Below are positions 13,149 to 20,740 of a stretch of DNA of 20,740 nt, one piece after another. This stretch comes from Sphingomonas sp. CCH10-B3. GTDB lineage: Bacteria > Pseudomonadota > Alphaproteobacteria > Sphingomonadales > Sphingomonadaceae. The notes beneath the pieces were generated by a model. That model saw nothing but the letters and a program-made list of their open reading frames with translations, was not told the DNA's origin and did no database searches. The DNA lies in the NCBI RefSeq assembly GCF_001556185.1, contig NZ_LSIJ01000099.1, positions 1-20,740 on the forward strand, given 5' to 3'. The translations under genes and the position numbers were made by a program. Within the stretch, counting starts at the first letter, position 1, and every line of letters starts with the position of its first letter.

Positions 13149-13425
13149 GGTCTTTCCTCCTGACGAAATATCAATCCAGTGACGCACCGTAGTCGCTCGG
13201 CACGCGATTGCGGCCATGCCGCTTGCAGAACCCGAAGCGCGGAGCGGAATAGCAACATGGCGACGAAAGTGCCGAAGAGAAACATCGTACTTGCGACGGC
13301 GTAACGCCGCTGATCAGCTTCGGCGCTGCCTCGATCACAACCAAAGTCCCGAGCGCCGCGATGAACGCGCCCTGGCGACCGCGCACTAAGATATAGGCCG
13401 TACGCCCCAGAGAGCCTAACTTTTA
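13142..13425 (-). pseudogene. Small membrane protein remnant, apparently frameshifted
   Basis: The minus-strand frame reads LGRTAYILVRGRQGAF, then hydrophobic IAALGTLVVIEAAPKLISG up to TPSQV. After that the coding character moves to another frame that starts with ATG at 13285 (MFLFGTFVAMLLFRSALRVL). That second frame runs 47 codons to a TGA at 13142-13144, inside the start of the DUF411 gene. Each half has one hydrophobic helix, so a two-helix protein split by one lost or gained base is the simplest reading. Alternatively the 47-residue frame is a gene of its own, coupled to DUF411. The family was not recognised. Confidence 0.4.
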
Positions 13426-13464
13426 TCGATAGAGCTCAAAGCGGTTCGCCCGTACAGCTCATTC

Positions 13465-14772
13465 ATGAACATAAGAAGGTCCGCCAAGGCCGAGCGCGCG
13501 AGGCTCCGTTTTCATGATGTGCTTCTCCGGCCCGACCCGTCGCGCACTGTGGTCCGGCCGTTCGAACCTGGCTATCCGCCTAGCTTCGATAGCGGCAAGA
13601 CGCGTACGCAGGAGACGGTCGATTTCATCCTTGCGCTCGACGAGCCCGAACTGACCCGCCAGCTGGAAGGCGTGACTGCATCGCTCGACGAGAACCACCG
13701 GGATGTCGATGCGTTTCTCCGACGACGCTTCGATGAAATGGCCGACCGTTTCGACGGAGCCAATCGATGCAACGACGCACAACGCCGACTGATCGGGGCG
13801 TATTTCAGTCAGGAGTACGCCTATGAGGGAGCGGCGCTGTTCAATCCCAGCGCGGTACTCCATCCCGACCAAGTCGATGTGGCCAAGGGCGAGGTCCGCT
13901 TTATTCTGTCGCTGCGCGGGATCGGCGAAGGCCACCTTTCCTCCGTGACCTTCCGCACCGGCCGGTGGACGCCGGGCGGCTCGCCGACCATCGACGATCC
14001 GGGGTCCGTGTCGGTGCCGCCAATCATTGATCAGGCCGATACGGCCAACGCTTCTGTTCGGCTCCATTGCGGCGGCAGTCGGACCCTTTCGGAGACGGTT
14101 CTGTTCCCGGTGCTGGCGAGCCAGCGCCAAGGCATCGAGGATTTGCGCCTCGTCCGGTTCGACGAGGGCGATGGCGTCTTCGCTTATCACGGCACCTATA
14201 CCGCGTTCAGCGGTTCGGCCGCGCGGTCGGAGTTGCTGACTACCACCGATTTCACCACCTTCGAGATGCGCGCGCTGACCGGCGATGCCGCCGGCGGCAA
14301 GGGAATGGCGCTGTTCCCGCGCCGGATCGACGGCCGCTTCGCGATGCTCGGTCGCCAGGACAATAAGAACATCTGGCTGCTGACATCGGAAGACATCCTG
14401 GCGTGGAATGGTGGCTCCAAGCTGATCGAGCCGCGCTATCCGTGGGAATTCGTCCAAATGGGCAATTGCGGCTCGCCGATCGAGCTGGATGAGGGTTGGC
14501 TGGTCCTGACGCACGGCGTCGGCACGGTACGCAACTACTGCATCGGCGCGTGCCTGCTGGACAAGGACGATCCGTCCAAGCTGCTGGCGCGCACGCCGCG
14601 TCCGGTCCTGGCGCCCAGCCCCAAGGAACGCGACGGTTACGTCCCCAACGTCGTCTATAGCTGCGGTGCGCTCGCGGTCGGCCGCGACCTGCTGCTTCCC
14701 TATGCGGTAGCCGACAGCTTCACCGCGTTCGCGACGGCGTCGATCGACGACCTGCTCGCCGTGATGGAATAA
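13465..14772 (+). CDS. GH130-family glycosidase/mannoside phosphorylase
   Basis: This 435-residue protein has the five-bladed propeller pattern of glycoside hydrolase family 130 (beta-mannoside phosphorylases and beta-1,2-mannosidases). An alpha-helical N-terminal region, about residues 45-115, precedes it. Family-like blocks are YEGAALFNPSAVLHPDQ (about 118-134), GIEDLRLVRFDEGDGVFAYHGTYTAF (the E-D-x-R active-site edge), KNIWLLTSEDI and the phosphate/sugar-site block MGNCGSPIELDEGWLVLTHGVG. No signal peptide is seen, so it is cytoplasmic. Whether it uses phosphate or water is not decided here. The ATG at 13465 has no good ribosome binding site, and the gene stands alone, divergent from the DUF411 cluster and without sugar transporters. 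This suggests it was moved from a polysaccharide or glycan locus. Confidence 0.85.
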   Translation: MNIRRSAKAERARLRFHDVLLRPDPSRTVVRPFEPGYPPSFDSGKTRTQETVDFILALDEPELTRQLEGVTASLDENHRDVDAFLRRRFDEMADRFDGANRCNDAQRRLIGAYFSQEYAYEGAALFNPSAVLHPDQVDVAKGEVRFILSLRGIGEGHLSSVTFRTGRWTPGGSPTIDDPGSVSVPPIIDQADTANASVRLHCGGSRTLSETVLFPVLASQRQGIEDLRLVRFDEGDGVFAYHGTYTAFSGSAARSELLTTTDFTTFEMRALTGDAAGGKGMALFPRRIDGRFAMLGRQDNKNIWLLTSEDILAWNGGSKLIEPRYPWEFVQMGNCGSPIELDEGWLVLTHGVGTVRNYCIGACLLDKDDPSKLLARTPRPVLAPSPKERDGYVPNVVYSCGALAVGRDLLLPYAVADSFTAFATASIDDLLAVME

Positions 14773-14883
14773 TCCTGACACGGGTACCGGAGAGGATCGC
14801 ACCCGATCTAACGAGCGCACCGTAAAAGAGCTAGATGATAAGGTAGTGGTCTTGAACGTGCAGGATCGCTAAGGACGGTCGGA

Positions 14884-15228
14884 ATGAGCCGCCTGCTTCC
14901 TTTTGTCATCGGCTTGCTGTTTGCCTCGCTTTTGGGGCTGACTTCGGCTTTCTATCTAAGTGACGAAAGCTCGAATATGAGCCGCTTCGGCACGCCCGGC
15001 TTAGCCCTTTCGATGGCGAGCGTGAGCGAGCCTCCAAGCGACGAGGTGCCCGGAGACGTTGCCGGACGCTTCCCTCATGCGCATAGTGAATGCCACGGCG
15101 ATCACATGAAGGTGCCTGCCATGGCGATCATCTCGCAGATGGAGCCTGAGGAGGTTTATTCGACGTCCGGGCAGCGGATTAGCGAAGGGGTGATTGTCGC
15201 CCCGACATTGAGACCCCCAAAACTCTAA
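14884..15228 (+). CDS. Small signal-anchored hypothetical protein
   Basis: This 114-residue protein has an N-terminal hydrophobic segment (residues 4-24, FVIGLLFASLLGLTSAFYL) acting as signal peptide or anchor. A periplasmic-type hydrophilic tail follows, with a His-rich patch FPHAHSECHGDHMK that could bind metal. AAGGA lies about 8 bases before the ATG. It is not recognised as a known family. It precedes the SulP gene by 175 bp and may or may not share its transcript. Confidence 0.55.
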   Translation: MSRLLPFVIGLLFASLLGLTSAFYLSDESSNMSRFGTPGLALSMASVSEPPSDEVPGDVAGRFPHAHSECHGDHMKVPAMAIISQMEPEEVYSTSGQRISEGVIVAPTLRPPKL

Positions 15229-15329
15229 GCTACGGCAACGGCCGACAGTGCCTCTGAGTAGAGCATGGTCGCTGTAACGGGTGACTTCGTCACGCGGCCC
15301 GGGCCCACTTGCGAACGCCGCGGCGATCC

Positions 15330-15349
15330 GCCGCTTTGAAAAAAGCGGC
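15330..15349 (+). promoter_or_regulatory. Perfect 8-bp stem-loop upstream of the SulP gene
   Basis: GCCGCTTT and AAAGCGGC pair perfectly around a GAAA tetraloop, 55 bp before the transporter start. There is no T-run, so it is not a standard terminator. It may be an mRNA leader structure or the end of the preceding transcript. Confidence 0.4.
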
Positions 15350-15403
15350 AACCCTGCTTTGCTCGCCGCTCACCAAATCCTGCATACAGTTATGGAGACC
15401 CTT

Positions 15404-16981
15404 GTGTCCTCTTCGAAACAACCTCTTGCGTCGTTGCGGACAGATCTGCCCGCATCCATCGTCGTTGCGCTCGTTGCGCTCCCGCTCTGTCTGGGCGTCG
15501 CCCTTGCGTCAGGAGCGCCCCTATTTTCTGGCCTGATAGCAGGTATCGTCGGCGGCATTGTAGTTGGCGGCCTGTCCCGGTCTCCGTTGTCCGTCAGCGG
15601 TCCTGCCGCGGGCCTTACGGTTATCGTGCTCGACACCATCAATTCCCTACCGAGCTATCCGATCTTTTTGTCGGTAGTGGTTTTGGCGGGCGCGTTGCAG
15701 TTGGCATTTTCTACGGCTCGCGCGGGAATCCTGAGCGAATTTATCCCGTCCTCAGTGATCACGGGGATGTTGGCATCGATCGGACTTATTCTTGTTCTCA
15801 AACAGATTCCGTTCGCGATCGGCTATGAGGTCGAGGCTGAGGGTAGCTTTCAATTCTCTTCTGGTGACGGGAACACGTTCACCAACCTTTTCGTGTTCCT
15901 GAGGCGCAAATTTGAGCCGGGTGCGCTGATCATCAGCCTCGCGGGCCTTGCTTTCCTGTTCTGGTGGAACAGCGCGAAACCCAAGCAGGGTCCGCTCCGT
16001 TTCTTGCCAGGCCCCTTGGTGGCCGTCCTGATCGGCGTCATCGGCAATGCGCTGCTCGGGGCGTTTCTACCTTCCTGGAAGATTGGCACGGAGCATCTTG
16101 TTCAGGTGCCAGTCTCCAAAAGCCCGGCCGAATTTGCTCAGCTTTTCTCCCTTCCCGATTTTTCGGGTATCGGGAGCAGTGCCGTCTGGATCGCAGCAGC
16201 CACGATTGCCATCGTCGCTAGCCTGGAGTCGATGCTCAGCATCAAGGCCATCGACGAGCTCGACCCGCAACGACGCACCACTGACAAGAACTGGGAACTG
16301 ATGGCCCAGGGTGGCGGCAACATCGTGTCGGGACTGCTGGGAGGGCTGCCAGTCACCTCGGTGATCGTGCGTTCCTCGGCCAACGTCGGTGCGGGCGCGC
16401 AGAGCAAGGCGTCGACGATGCTGCATGGGCTATGGCTGCTGTTGTCGGTCGCGTTGATCCCCATGGTGCTCAACCTCATCCCGCTAGCGGCACTCGCGGC
16501 GGTGCTGATCGCAACCGGCTACAAGCTTTGCACGCCCCAGCTTTTCCTGGACCGCTACCGACAAGGCTGGACCCAGTTCATCCCGTTCGTAGTAACCGTG
16601 ATCGCGATCATGTTCACCAACTTGCTCGAAGGCGTCCTGATCGGCCTTGTGATTGGGTTCGTGTTCGTCATAGCGCGTAATTTTCGATCTGCCGTAACGT
16701 TTGCATGCGAGGGCAATGATTGCCTCATCCGTGCACGGCGTAACCTGTATTTTATCCACAAATATGAACTTCAGAAGCAACTAAACCGCGTTCCCGAAAA
16801 TAGCCGGCTTCTGATTGATCTTTCCGCGACGAGCTATGTTGATCTCGATAATGTCGAGATTATTAACTCCTTTATCAAAGCCGCTCGATTCAAGTCGGTA
16901 GATGTGGTCGTTCGTGGCGATCTTGCCGAACGGACATCTCCTTTGATCAACGCCCCCGTAGTTGGAGTAAGATTCGCATGA
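15404..16981 (+). CDS. SulP-family anion (probable bicarbonate/sulfate) transporter with STAS domain
   Basis: This 525-residue inner-membrane transporter has about ten to twelve hydrophobic helices. It starts with the SulP signature region ASIVVALVALPLCLGVALASGAP, then GLSRSPLSVSGPAAGLTVIV, and later ESMLSIKAIDELDPQRR and NIVSGLLGGLPVTSVIVRSSANV. A C-terminal STAS-type cytoplasmic domain follows (about 430-520, RLLIDLSATSYVDLDNVEII). SulP proteins carry sulfate, bicarbonate and other anions. Coupling to a carbonic anhydrase by an ATGA overlap (16978-16981) points to bicarbonate. I chose GTG 15404 because GGAG sits 6 bases upstream; ATG 15392 is in frame but lacks a site. The 3' part is visibly richer in A and T than the plasmid backbone genes. 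Confidence 0.88.
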   Translation: MSSSKQPLASLRTDLPASIVVALVALPLCLGVALASGAPLFSGLIAGIVGGIVVGGLSRSPLSVSGPAAGLTVIVLDTINSLPSYPIFLSVVVLAGALQLAFSTARAGILSEFIPSSVITGMLASIGLILVLKQIPFAIGYEVEAEGSFQFSSGDGNTFTNLFVFLRRKFEPGALIISLAGLAFLFWWNSAKPKQGPLRFLPGPLVAVLIGVIGNALLGAFLPSWKIGTEHLVQVPVSKSPAEFAQLFSLPDFSGIGSSAVWIAAATIAIVASLESMLSIKAIDELDPQRRTTDKNWELMAQGGGNIVSGLLGGLPVTSVIVRSSANVGAGAQSKASTMLHGLWLLLSVALIPMVLNLIPLAALAAVLIATGYKLCTPQLFLDRYRQGWTQFIPFVVTVIAIMFTNLLEGVLIGLVIGFVFVIARNFRSAVTFACEGNDCLIRARRNLYFIHKYELQKQLNRVPENSRLLIDLSATSYVDLDNVEIINSFIKAARFKSVDVVVRGDLAERTSPLINAPVVGVRFA

Positions 16982-17655
16982 GAGAATATCGACAGCTTCT
17001 TCTCGCCAACCGGGCTTGGTCGCAGGAACTTATCGACGAGCGCGCGGACTTCTTCACGCGACAAGCCGATGGCCAGAAGCCAGCGTTCTTGTGGATCGGT
17101 TGCTCGGACAGCCGGGTCAGCCCTGAACAGATGACCATGACTCCTCCGGGAGGTATGTTCATTCACCGCAACGTCGCCAACCTTGTTAATCCGAGCGATC
17201 TCAACCTGATGGCGGCGCTGCAATATGCAGTCCAGGTGCTCAAGGTTCCGCACATCATTGTGTGCGGTCATTATGGGTGTGGTGGCATCAGGGGGGCATT
17301 CGCAGGAGGAGCTACCGGTCAACTCAGGCAGTGGCTCGATCATGCGAGTAGCGTTGTGCGCGATCATGCCGATGAACTTGCAGCGTTGGATGGTGAGGAA
17401 GCCAAGCTCAACAGACTCGTTGAAATGAATGTCAGGGATCAGCTGATCAACTTGGCAAGAACCGATATAGTTGAAAGCGCGTGGAAAGACGGCCAACCGC
17501 TTTGGTTGCATGGCTGGATTTACGACATTCGCGACGGTCATATCAAACCGCTGATGGAACTGGATGCAGACGCTTCCTTGGAAGAGGTCGGCCGCCCAGA
17601 TAGCGTCCTTTTCTCGCATCCCGATCATACCAAAAACAGCATCTCTTTGGATTAG
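16978..17655 (+). CDS. can: Beta-class carbonic anhydrase
   Basis: This 225-residue zinc enzyme interconverts carbon dioxide and bicarbonate. The zinc ligands are Cys42, His98 and Cys101 in GCSDSRVSP and CGHYGCGG, and the catalytic dyad is Asp44/Arg46. The HRNVANLV block (residues 63-70) and the C-terminal WLHGWIYDIRDG block are typical. The segment after CSDSR reads EQMTMTPPGGMFIHRN, slightly off the common EQITGLxPGELFVHRN. The ATG overlaps the SulP stop (ATGA), so the two are made together. A membrane-delivered bicarbonate stream with cytoplasmic hydration/dehydration is the likely joint function, for pH or anaplerotic carbon supply. The sequence appears complete. Confidence 0.93.
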   Translation: MREYRQLLLANRAWSQELIDERADFFTRQADGQKPAFLWIGCSDSRVSPEQMTMTPPGGMFIHRNVANLVNPSDLNLMAALQYAVQVLKVPHIIVCGHYGCGGIRGAFAGGATGQLRQWLDHASSVVRDHADELAALDGEEAKLNRLVEMNVRDQLINLARTDIVESAWKDGQPLWLHGWIYDIRDGHIKPLMELDADASLEEVGRPDSVLFSHPDHTKNSISLD

Positions 17656-17766
17656 GACAAAGGACGCTTATAGAAAGTGTCATTAGTAACACGAGCATCG
17701 GCGCGCCACCGTCTTTTCAGGACGCACGTGTGATCGAGTGTTTCATCAAGTAGGAGGCAACGAGCC

Positions 17767-18030
17767 ATGCGTATTGTGAACTGTTTGATGCTCACCGTGT
17801 TACCCGGCGGGCTCGCGGCCTGCACGCTCCCGTTCTCGCAAAAGCCTGTCATCAGCACTCCCGTCTATGATCACGTGCCGTGCCGCACCCCAGGGGCCCG
17901 GCTCGAAGAGCCGGTCGAATTCGGCGCGGCTTCTCGAGGATCTGATCGACCTGACGCCCAGTCAGGCTCGGCAAGGCCCAAAACGCCGACTTGCGTAGTC
18001 GAACGAGGGCCGAAATACCGATCGCGATGA
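17767..18030 (+). CDS. Small putative lipoprotein
   Basis: This 87-residue protein begins with a lipoprotein signal peptide, MRIVNCLMLTVLPGGLAAC, with lipobox LAAC and acylated Cys19. AGGAGG lies 9 bases upstream of the ATG. The mature part after about residue 45 is low-complexity and arginine-rich (GAASRGSDRPDAQSGSARP) and may be out of its original frame. The true gene could therefore be shorter or damaged. The stop overlaps an ATG of the following small gene (18027). No function is suggested. Confidence 0.45.
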   Translation: MRIVNCLMLTVLPGGLAACTLPFSQKPVISTPVYDHVPCRTPGARLEEPVEFGAASRGSDRPDAQSGSARPKTPTCVVERGPKYRSR

Positions 18031-18059
18031 TATCTGACGACCCGCTCAAGGAACTTTCT

Positions 18060-18236
18060 ATGTCGGATGATGAGTTTCTATATTTCGAACACAGAGCGCA
18101 GGTTGAGGTCGAGCTTGCCGAGAACTCTACCAAACCAGAAGTGATCGACGCCCATCGCAAAATGGCTAACGCTTATTTTGAAAGGCTGGTCGAGCTGAGA
18201 TTGTCGAGAGTTAAACAGGACCGCGCGCCTCTCTAG
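18060..18236 (+). CDS. Small conserved-looking hypothetical protein
   Basis: This 58-residue acidic, helical protein (MSDDEFLYFEHRAQVEVELA, then PEVIDAHRKMANAYFERLVEL) resembles a type of short protein I associate with sphingomonads: 'YF-x-RAx-E-x-E-x-A' followed by 'VxAHxxxAxxYxxR'. That association is from memory. The ATG at 18060 has AAGGA 7 bases upstream. An in-frame ATG at 18027 that overlaps the lipoprotein stop would add 11 residues. No function is known. Confidence 0.55.
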   Translation: MSDDEFLYFEHRAQVEVELAENSTKPEVIDAHRKMANAYFERLVELRLSRVKQDRAPL

Positions 18237-18279
18237 TTCCTCCGTATCTCCGTCACAATCAAACAAAGGGTGATCACTA

Positions 18280-18789
18280 TTGACCTTGGTTACCAGTAGT
18301 TTCTCAGAAGCCTTATGGCACCTTCTCAGTCTTCTGATCGCCTATGTTCTGGCTCTTCCGATTGGCTGGGATCGAGAAAAAGAGGAGCGAAGCGCCGGCA
18401 TTCGCACCTTTCCACTCGTTGCCGTCGCCAGCTGTGGCTTTGTGCTCATAGCGATAGCCGTTCTTGGTCGGGAGTCGCTTGGTCAGGCTCGCATCCTTGA
18501 AGGCCTGATCACCGGCGTCGGGTTCATCGGCGGCGGAGCGATCCTGAAGCAAGGGAGTCGAACATCAGGGACGGCCACGGCGGCGAGCCTGTGGGCGACA
18601 GGGGCCGTTGGTGCCGCGGTCGGATATTCGCTGTACGATATCGCCATCATCATCAGCGCTGTCACCTTCCTGACTCTTCGACTTTCACGTCCACTCAAGA
18701 AAACCGCGGGCGAACAGGGCGACAACGTGGATAGCGCACCGGCACTGCCAGGCGGGGCCAACGCCCGACCGGAACCGGATTCAGGATAG
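18280..18789 (+). CDS. MgtC/SapB-family membrane protein
   Basis: This 169-residue inner-membrane protein has four to five hydrophobic segments and the MgtC family pattern. Visible blocks are ALPIGWDREKEERSAGIRTFPLVAVASCGFVL (about 25-56), ILEGLITGVGFIGGGAILK (about 72-90) and TAASLWATGAVGAAVGYSLYDIA. It ends with a hydrophilic tail of about 30 residues. MgtC-type proteins are tied to growth at low magnesium and to inhibition of ATP synthase in pathogens; the role in this setting is unknown. The start is a TTG at 18280, the first possible after an in-frame stop, with AAAGGG about 9 bases upstream. A start further in cannot be excluded. Confidence 0.85.
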   Translation: MTLVTSSFSEALWHLLSLLIAYVLALPIGWDREKEERSAGIRTFPLVAVASCGFVLIAIAVLGRESLGQARILEGLITGVGFIGGGAILKQGSRTSGTATAASLWATGAVGAAVGYSLYDIAIIISAVTFLTLRLSRPLKKTAGEQGDNVDSAPALPGGANARPEPDSG

Positions 18790-18871
18790 TCGATTGCTGC
18801 GCGGATCGGATTAAGGTCGGGCGCTACGCGACGACAAATGGTTTCGACCCACATAAGAGTAACCGATGCTC

Positions 18872-20431
18872 TCAGGCCACAGCGATCCAGGGCATGAGTT
18901 CGCCGACGCTGTTGGCGGGATGACCGTTGGCGAGCTTGGTGAGCGTGTCGGTCATCCATGCGTGCGGATTGATGCCGGCGATCTTGCAGTTTTCGATGAG
19001 CGTGGCGATCACCGCCCAGTTGTCGCCGCCCTCGTCGGAGCCTGCGAACAGCGCGTTTTTGCGGTTCATTGCAATCGGCCGGATCGATCGCTCGACGGTG
19101 TTGGAGTCGAGTTCGACACGGCCGTCGTCGAGGAACACGGTCAGGCCAGCCCAACGGTTCAGCGCGTAGCGGATTGCCTCGGCGAGCTTGCTCTTGGCGC
19201 TGACCTGGCGAAGCCGGGCATCGAGGTAAAGGCGCAGGTCGTCGACCACGCCGCGGGCGCGTTCGACGCGCAAGGCCCGGCGCTGCTCTGCTGAGGAGCC
19301 GCGCACCTCGGCCTCAATGGCGTAGAGCATGGCGACGCGGCGCAGCACCTCAATAGCGACGGGCGATTTGTCCGCGAGCTCGTAAAACTTCCGGCGCACG
19401 TGCGACCAACAAAAGGCGAGTTGGATTTGCTGCCGCCGCTTTGCCAGCGCAGTGTAGCCGCCATAGCCATCGACCTGCAGGATGCCGGCGAAGTCGCCCA
19501 GATGCGCTTCGGCGCGCTCCGATTTACGGTCGGCGGCATAGACATAAGCAACCATCGGTGGATCAGCGCCGCCCCAGGGACGATCATCGCGCGCGTACGC
19601 CCATAGCTGACCGGTCTTGGTCCTTCCGGTTCCCGGGTTGAGCACCGGCGCCGTCGTCTCGTCTGCGAACAGCCGTTCCGATCGTCGCAGTCGCTCGAGA
19701 ATGTGGTCACGCAACGGACGAAGATACCAGGCTGCCCGTCCGACCCAGTCCGCCAGTGTCGATCGGTCGAGCTGGATGCCTTGCCGGGCATAGATCTGCG
19801 CCTGACGATAGAGCGGCAGGTGATCGGCGTACTTGGCCACCAGCACCTGCGCGATGAGCGCTTCGGTGGGAATGCCACCCTCGACTATCCGAGCTGGCGC
19901 TGGAGCCTGAACGACCGCGCTCTCGCACGAGCGGCAGCCGTATCGCGGCCGGCGTGTGACCAGGACGCGGAAGGTGGTGGGTACGACGTCGAGGCGCTCG
20001 GCCACGTCCTCGCCGATCTGATGCAGCGCACCGCCGCAACAGGGGCAGGCCTTGTCCTCGACATCGACGACCTGCTCGATCCGCTCCAGGTGTGCGGGCA
20101 ACGAGCCGCGGTTGGTCTTGCGCTGGCGATCGCTCTTGGACTGTGGAGATACCGCTTCGCGGGCAGCCCGGGCTTGACCGAGGGCCGTCTCGACATCTTC
20201 TAGGCCGAGCTGAAGTTGGTCGGGATCGAGTTGCTCAGACCGCGCGCCGAACCGATGACGCATGAACGCATCGATGATCGACTGGAGCCGCTCGATCTCG
20301 GCATCGGCCTCGCCCTTTGCGAGCGCCAACTCTGCGGCGGCGGCACGTTCCGAAGCCAGTATCCGGGCCTGTTCGAGGGCAAACGCACGGAGCGCTTCGA
20401 TGTCTTCGGGAAGGTCCGCTTCCATGAGCAT
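18872..20431 (-). CDS. tnpC: IS66-family transposase TnpC
   Basis: This 519-residue transposase of IS66-family elements has the expected length. An N-terminal leucine-zipper-like coiled coil (about residues 10-55) precedes FMRHRFGARSEQL. A zinc-binding CPCCGG with the later CRSC block (about 134-180) follows. The DDE catalytic core has the first Asp in RLFADETTAPV, the second in LQVDGYGGY, and the C-terminal ELDSNTVERSIRPIAMNRKNALFAGSD block containing the Glu. The frame is intact, so the protein could still act in trans. The gene starts 31 bp after the tnpB stop. Two starts are possible (20431 and 20425); neither has a strong ribosome binding site. Confidence 0.93.
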   Translation of the reverse strand: MLMEADLPEDIEALRAFALEQARILASERAAAAELALAKGEADAEIERLQSIIDAFMRHRFGARSEQLDPDQLQLGLEDVETALGQARAAREAVSPQSKSDRQRKTNRGSLPAHLERIEQVVDVEDKACPCCGGALHQIGEDVAERLDVVPTTFRVLVTRRPRYGCRSCESAVVQAPAPARIVEGGIPTEALIAQVLVAKYADHLPLYRQAQIYARQGIQLDRSTLADWVGRAAWYLRPLRDHILERLRRSERLFADETTAPVLNPGTGRTKTGQLWAYARDDRPWGGADPPMVAYVYAADRKSERAEAHLGDFAGILQVDGYGGYTALAKRRQQIQLAFCWSHVRRKFYELADKSPVAIEVLRRVAMLYAIEAEVRGSSAEQRRALRVERARGVVDDLRLYLDARLRQVSAKSKLAEAIRYALNRWAGLTVFLDDGRVELDSNTVERSIRPIAMNRKNALFAGSDEGGDNWAVIATLIENCKIAGINPHAWMTDTLTKLANGHPANSVGELMPWIAVA

Positions 20432-20462
20432 GGAGGCATTGAATCAGCAGTCAAAAGCCCCG

Positions 20463-20690
20463 TCAACCGGCAATCTGCGGGGCGATCGGCCGTCGCCCGC
20501 CATGCACCCGGCGCCAGTCCAGACCCTCCAGCAAAGCGCCGAGTTGCGCCGCCGTCAGTCGCATGACGCCGTCCTGGATGCCAGGCCACTTGAAGCCGCC
20601 GGACTCCAGCTTCTTGGCCATCAGGCACAGGCCAGTGCCATCCCACCAGACGAGCTTGACCCGGTCCGAACGCTTCGCCCGGAACAGGCG
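20463..20690 (-). pseudogene. tnpB: IS66 accessory protein TnpB, N-terminally truncated
   Basis: The minus-strand frame ending at 20463 reads LFRAKRSDRVKLVWWDG, then LCLMAKKLESGGFKWP, then RLTAAQLGALLEGLDWRRV, about 75 codons. This is the C-terminal two thirds of the IS66 TnpB (Orf2) protein. Directly upstream of its first recognisable residues is an in-frame TGA (20691-20693). The sequence beyond does not resemble the TnpB N-terminus (about 35-40 residues missing). There is no start codon in a sensible place, so it is broken. TnpB is normally required for transposition, so the element is probably immobile unless helped. Confidence 0.85.
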
Positions 20691-20740
20691 TCACCTCAAG
20701 GTTTGTGCGCCAGACAACGATTTGGCGGACATCATGAGAA

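Larger units (their letters stand above)
18859..20690 (-). mobile_element. IS66-family insertion sequence, truncated
   Basis: The element holds a full tnpC and the 3' part of tnpB in the usual order on the minus strand; tnpA and the right end are missing. The left end is proposed at GTAACCG (18859), since IS66 elements start with GTAA, with ACATAAGA (18851-18858) as a possible 8-bp target copy. The end lies only 13 bp from the tnpC stop. The right break is at about 20690. Confidence 0.65.

Noticed and set aside
13459..14820. Open frame of 453 codons antisense to the GH130 gene
   Set aside because: It mirrors the codon structure of a recognisable GH130 enzyme and has no motif of its own.
1..20740. 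CRISPR arrays, tRNA or rRNA genes
   Set aside because: No regularly spaced repeats with unique spacers and no tRNA- or rRNA-like segments were noticed. The only ordered repeats are the iterons, hairpins and CATG boxes.

Overview
The window looks like part of an alphaproteobacterial plasmid, most likely from a sphingomonad (Sphingomonas, Sphingobium or Novosphingobium). This rests on the high GC content, the RPA-type replication initiator next to a VirD4 coupling-protein fragment and a small ParA, the style of the TonB-dependent receptor, and the IS66 element. The genus is an inference from gene content and was not tested by any search.

Layout. (1) 1-624: the outer end of a Tn3-family transposon (38-bp terminal inverted repeat, 14-51) abuts the 3' third of a virD4/traG gene, which is therefore broken. 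(2) 625-2470: replication module. It holds a string of small three-base-loop hairpins (918-1012), a perfect DnaA box (1068-1076), an AT-rich stretch and seven 22-bp iterons (1181-1367). The last iteron contains the start codon of the replication initiator gene. (3) 2476-4515: partition region on the minus strand. A type Ib parA is translationally coupled to a small ribbon-helix-helix gene. Five clusters of CATG tetramers with 4-bp spacers (8-bp period) are scattered through the region, also around a GNAT acetyltransferase gene and a small membrane-protein gene. These are good candidates for the centromere and operator. (4) 4550-8513: tightly packed backbone cargo: a SprT-like zinc protease, a DinJ/YafQ toxin-antitoxin pair followed directly by a histidine phosphatase, and, convergent with these, a minus-strand operon of a DUF7673-like protein, a ParD-like protein and a tyrosine recombinase.

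(5) 8730-18789: accessory cargo. A FecA-like TonB-dependent receptor has a Fur-like box upstream. Next come a decayed IS3-family transposase, a coupled minus-strand cluster (membrane-protein remnant, DUF411 protein, 30-codon ORF, thioredoxin-reductase-like flavoprotein) and an isolated GH130 glycosidase/phosphorylase. A SulP anion transporter coupled to a beta-carbonic anhydrase (probable bicarbonate uptake and hydration), small exported or unknown proteins and an MgtC/SapB membrane protein complete it. (6) 18859-20740: an IS66-family element with an intact tnpC and a tnpB cut off at about 20690 by unrelated sequence.

How the parts work together. The rep and par modules would maintain the plasmid, helped by the toxin-antitoxin pair. 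The conjugation locus is disrupted at the left edge. The cargo points to metal/redox handling (DUF411 plus flavoprotein, TonB receptor) and inorganic-carbon or anion transport, acquired piecemeal with IS elements at the joints. The least ordinary signal is the 8-bp-phased CATG box system around the partition genes.
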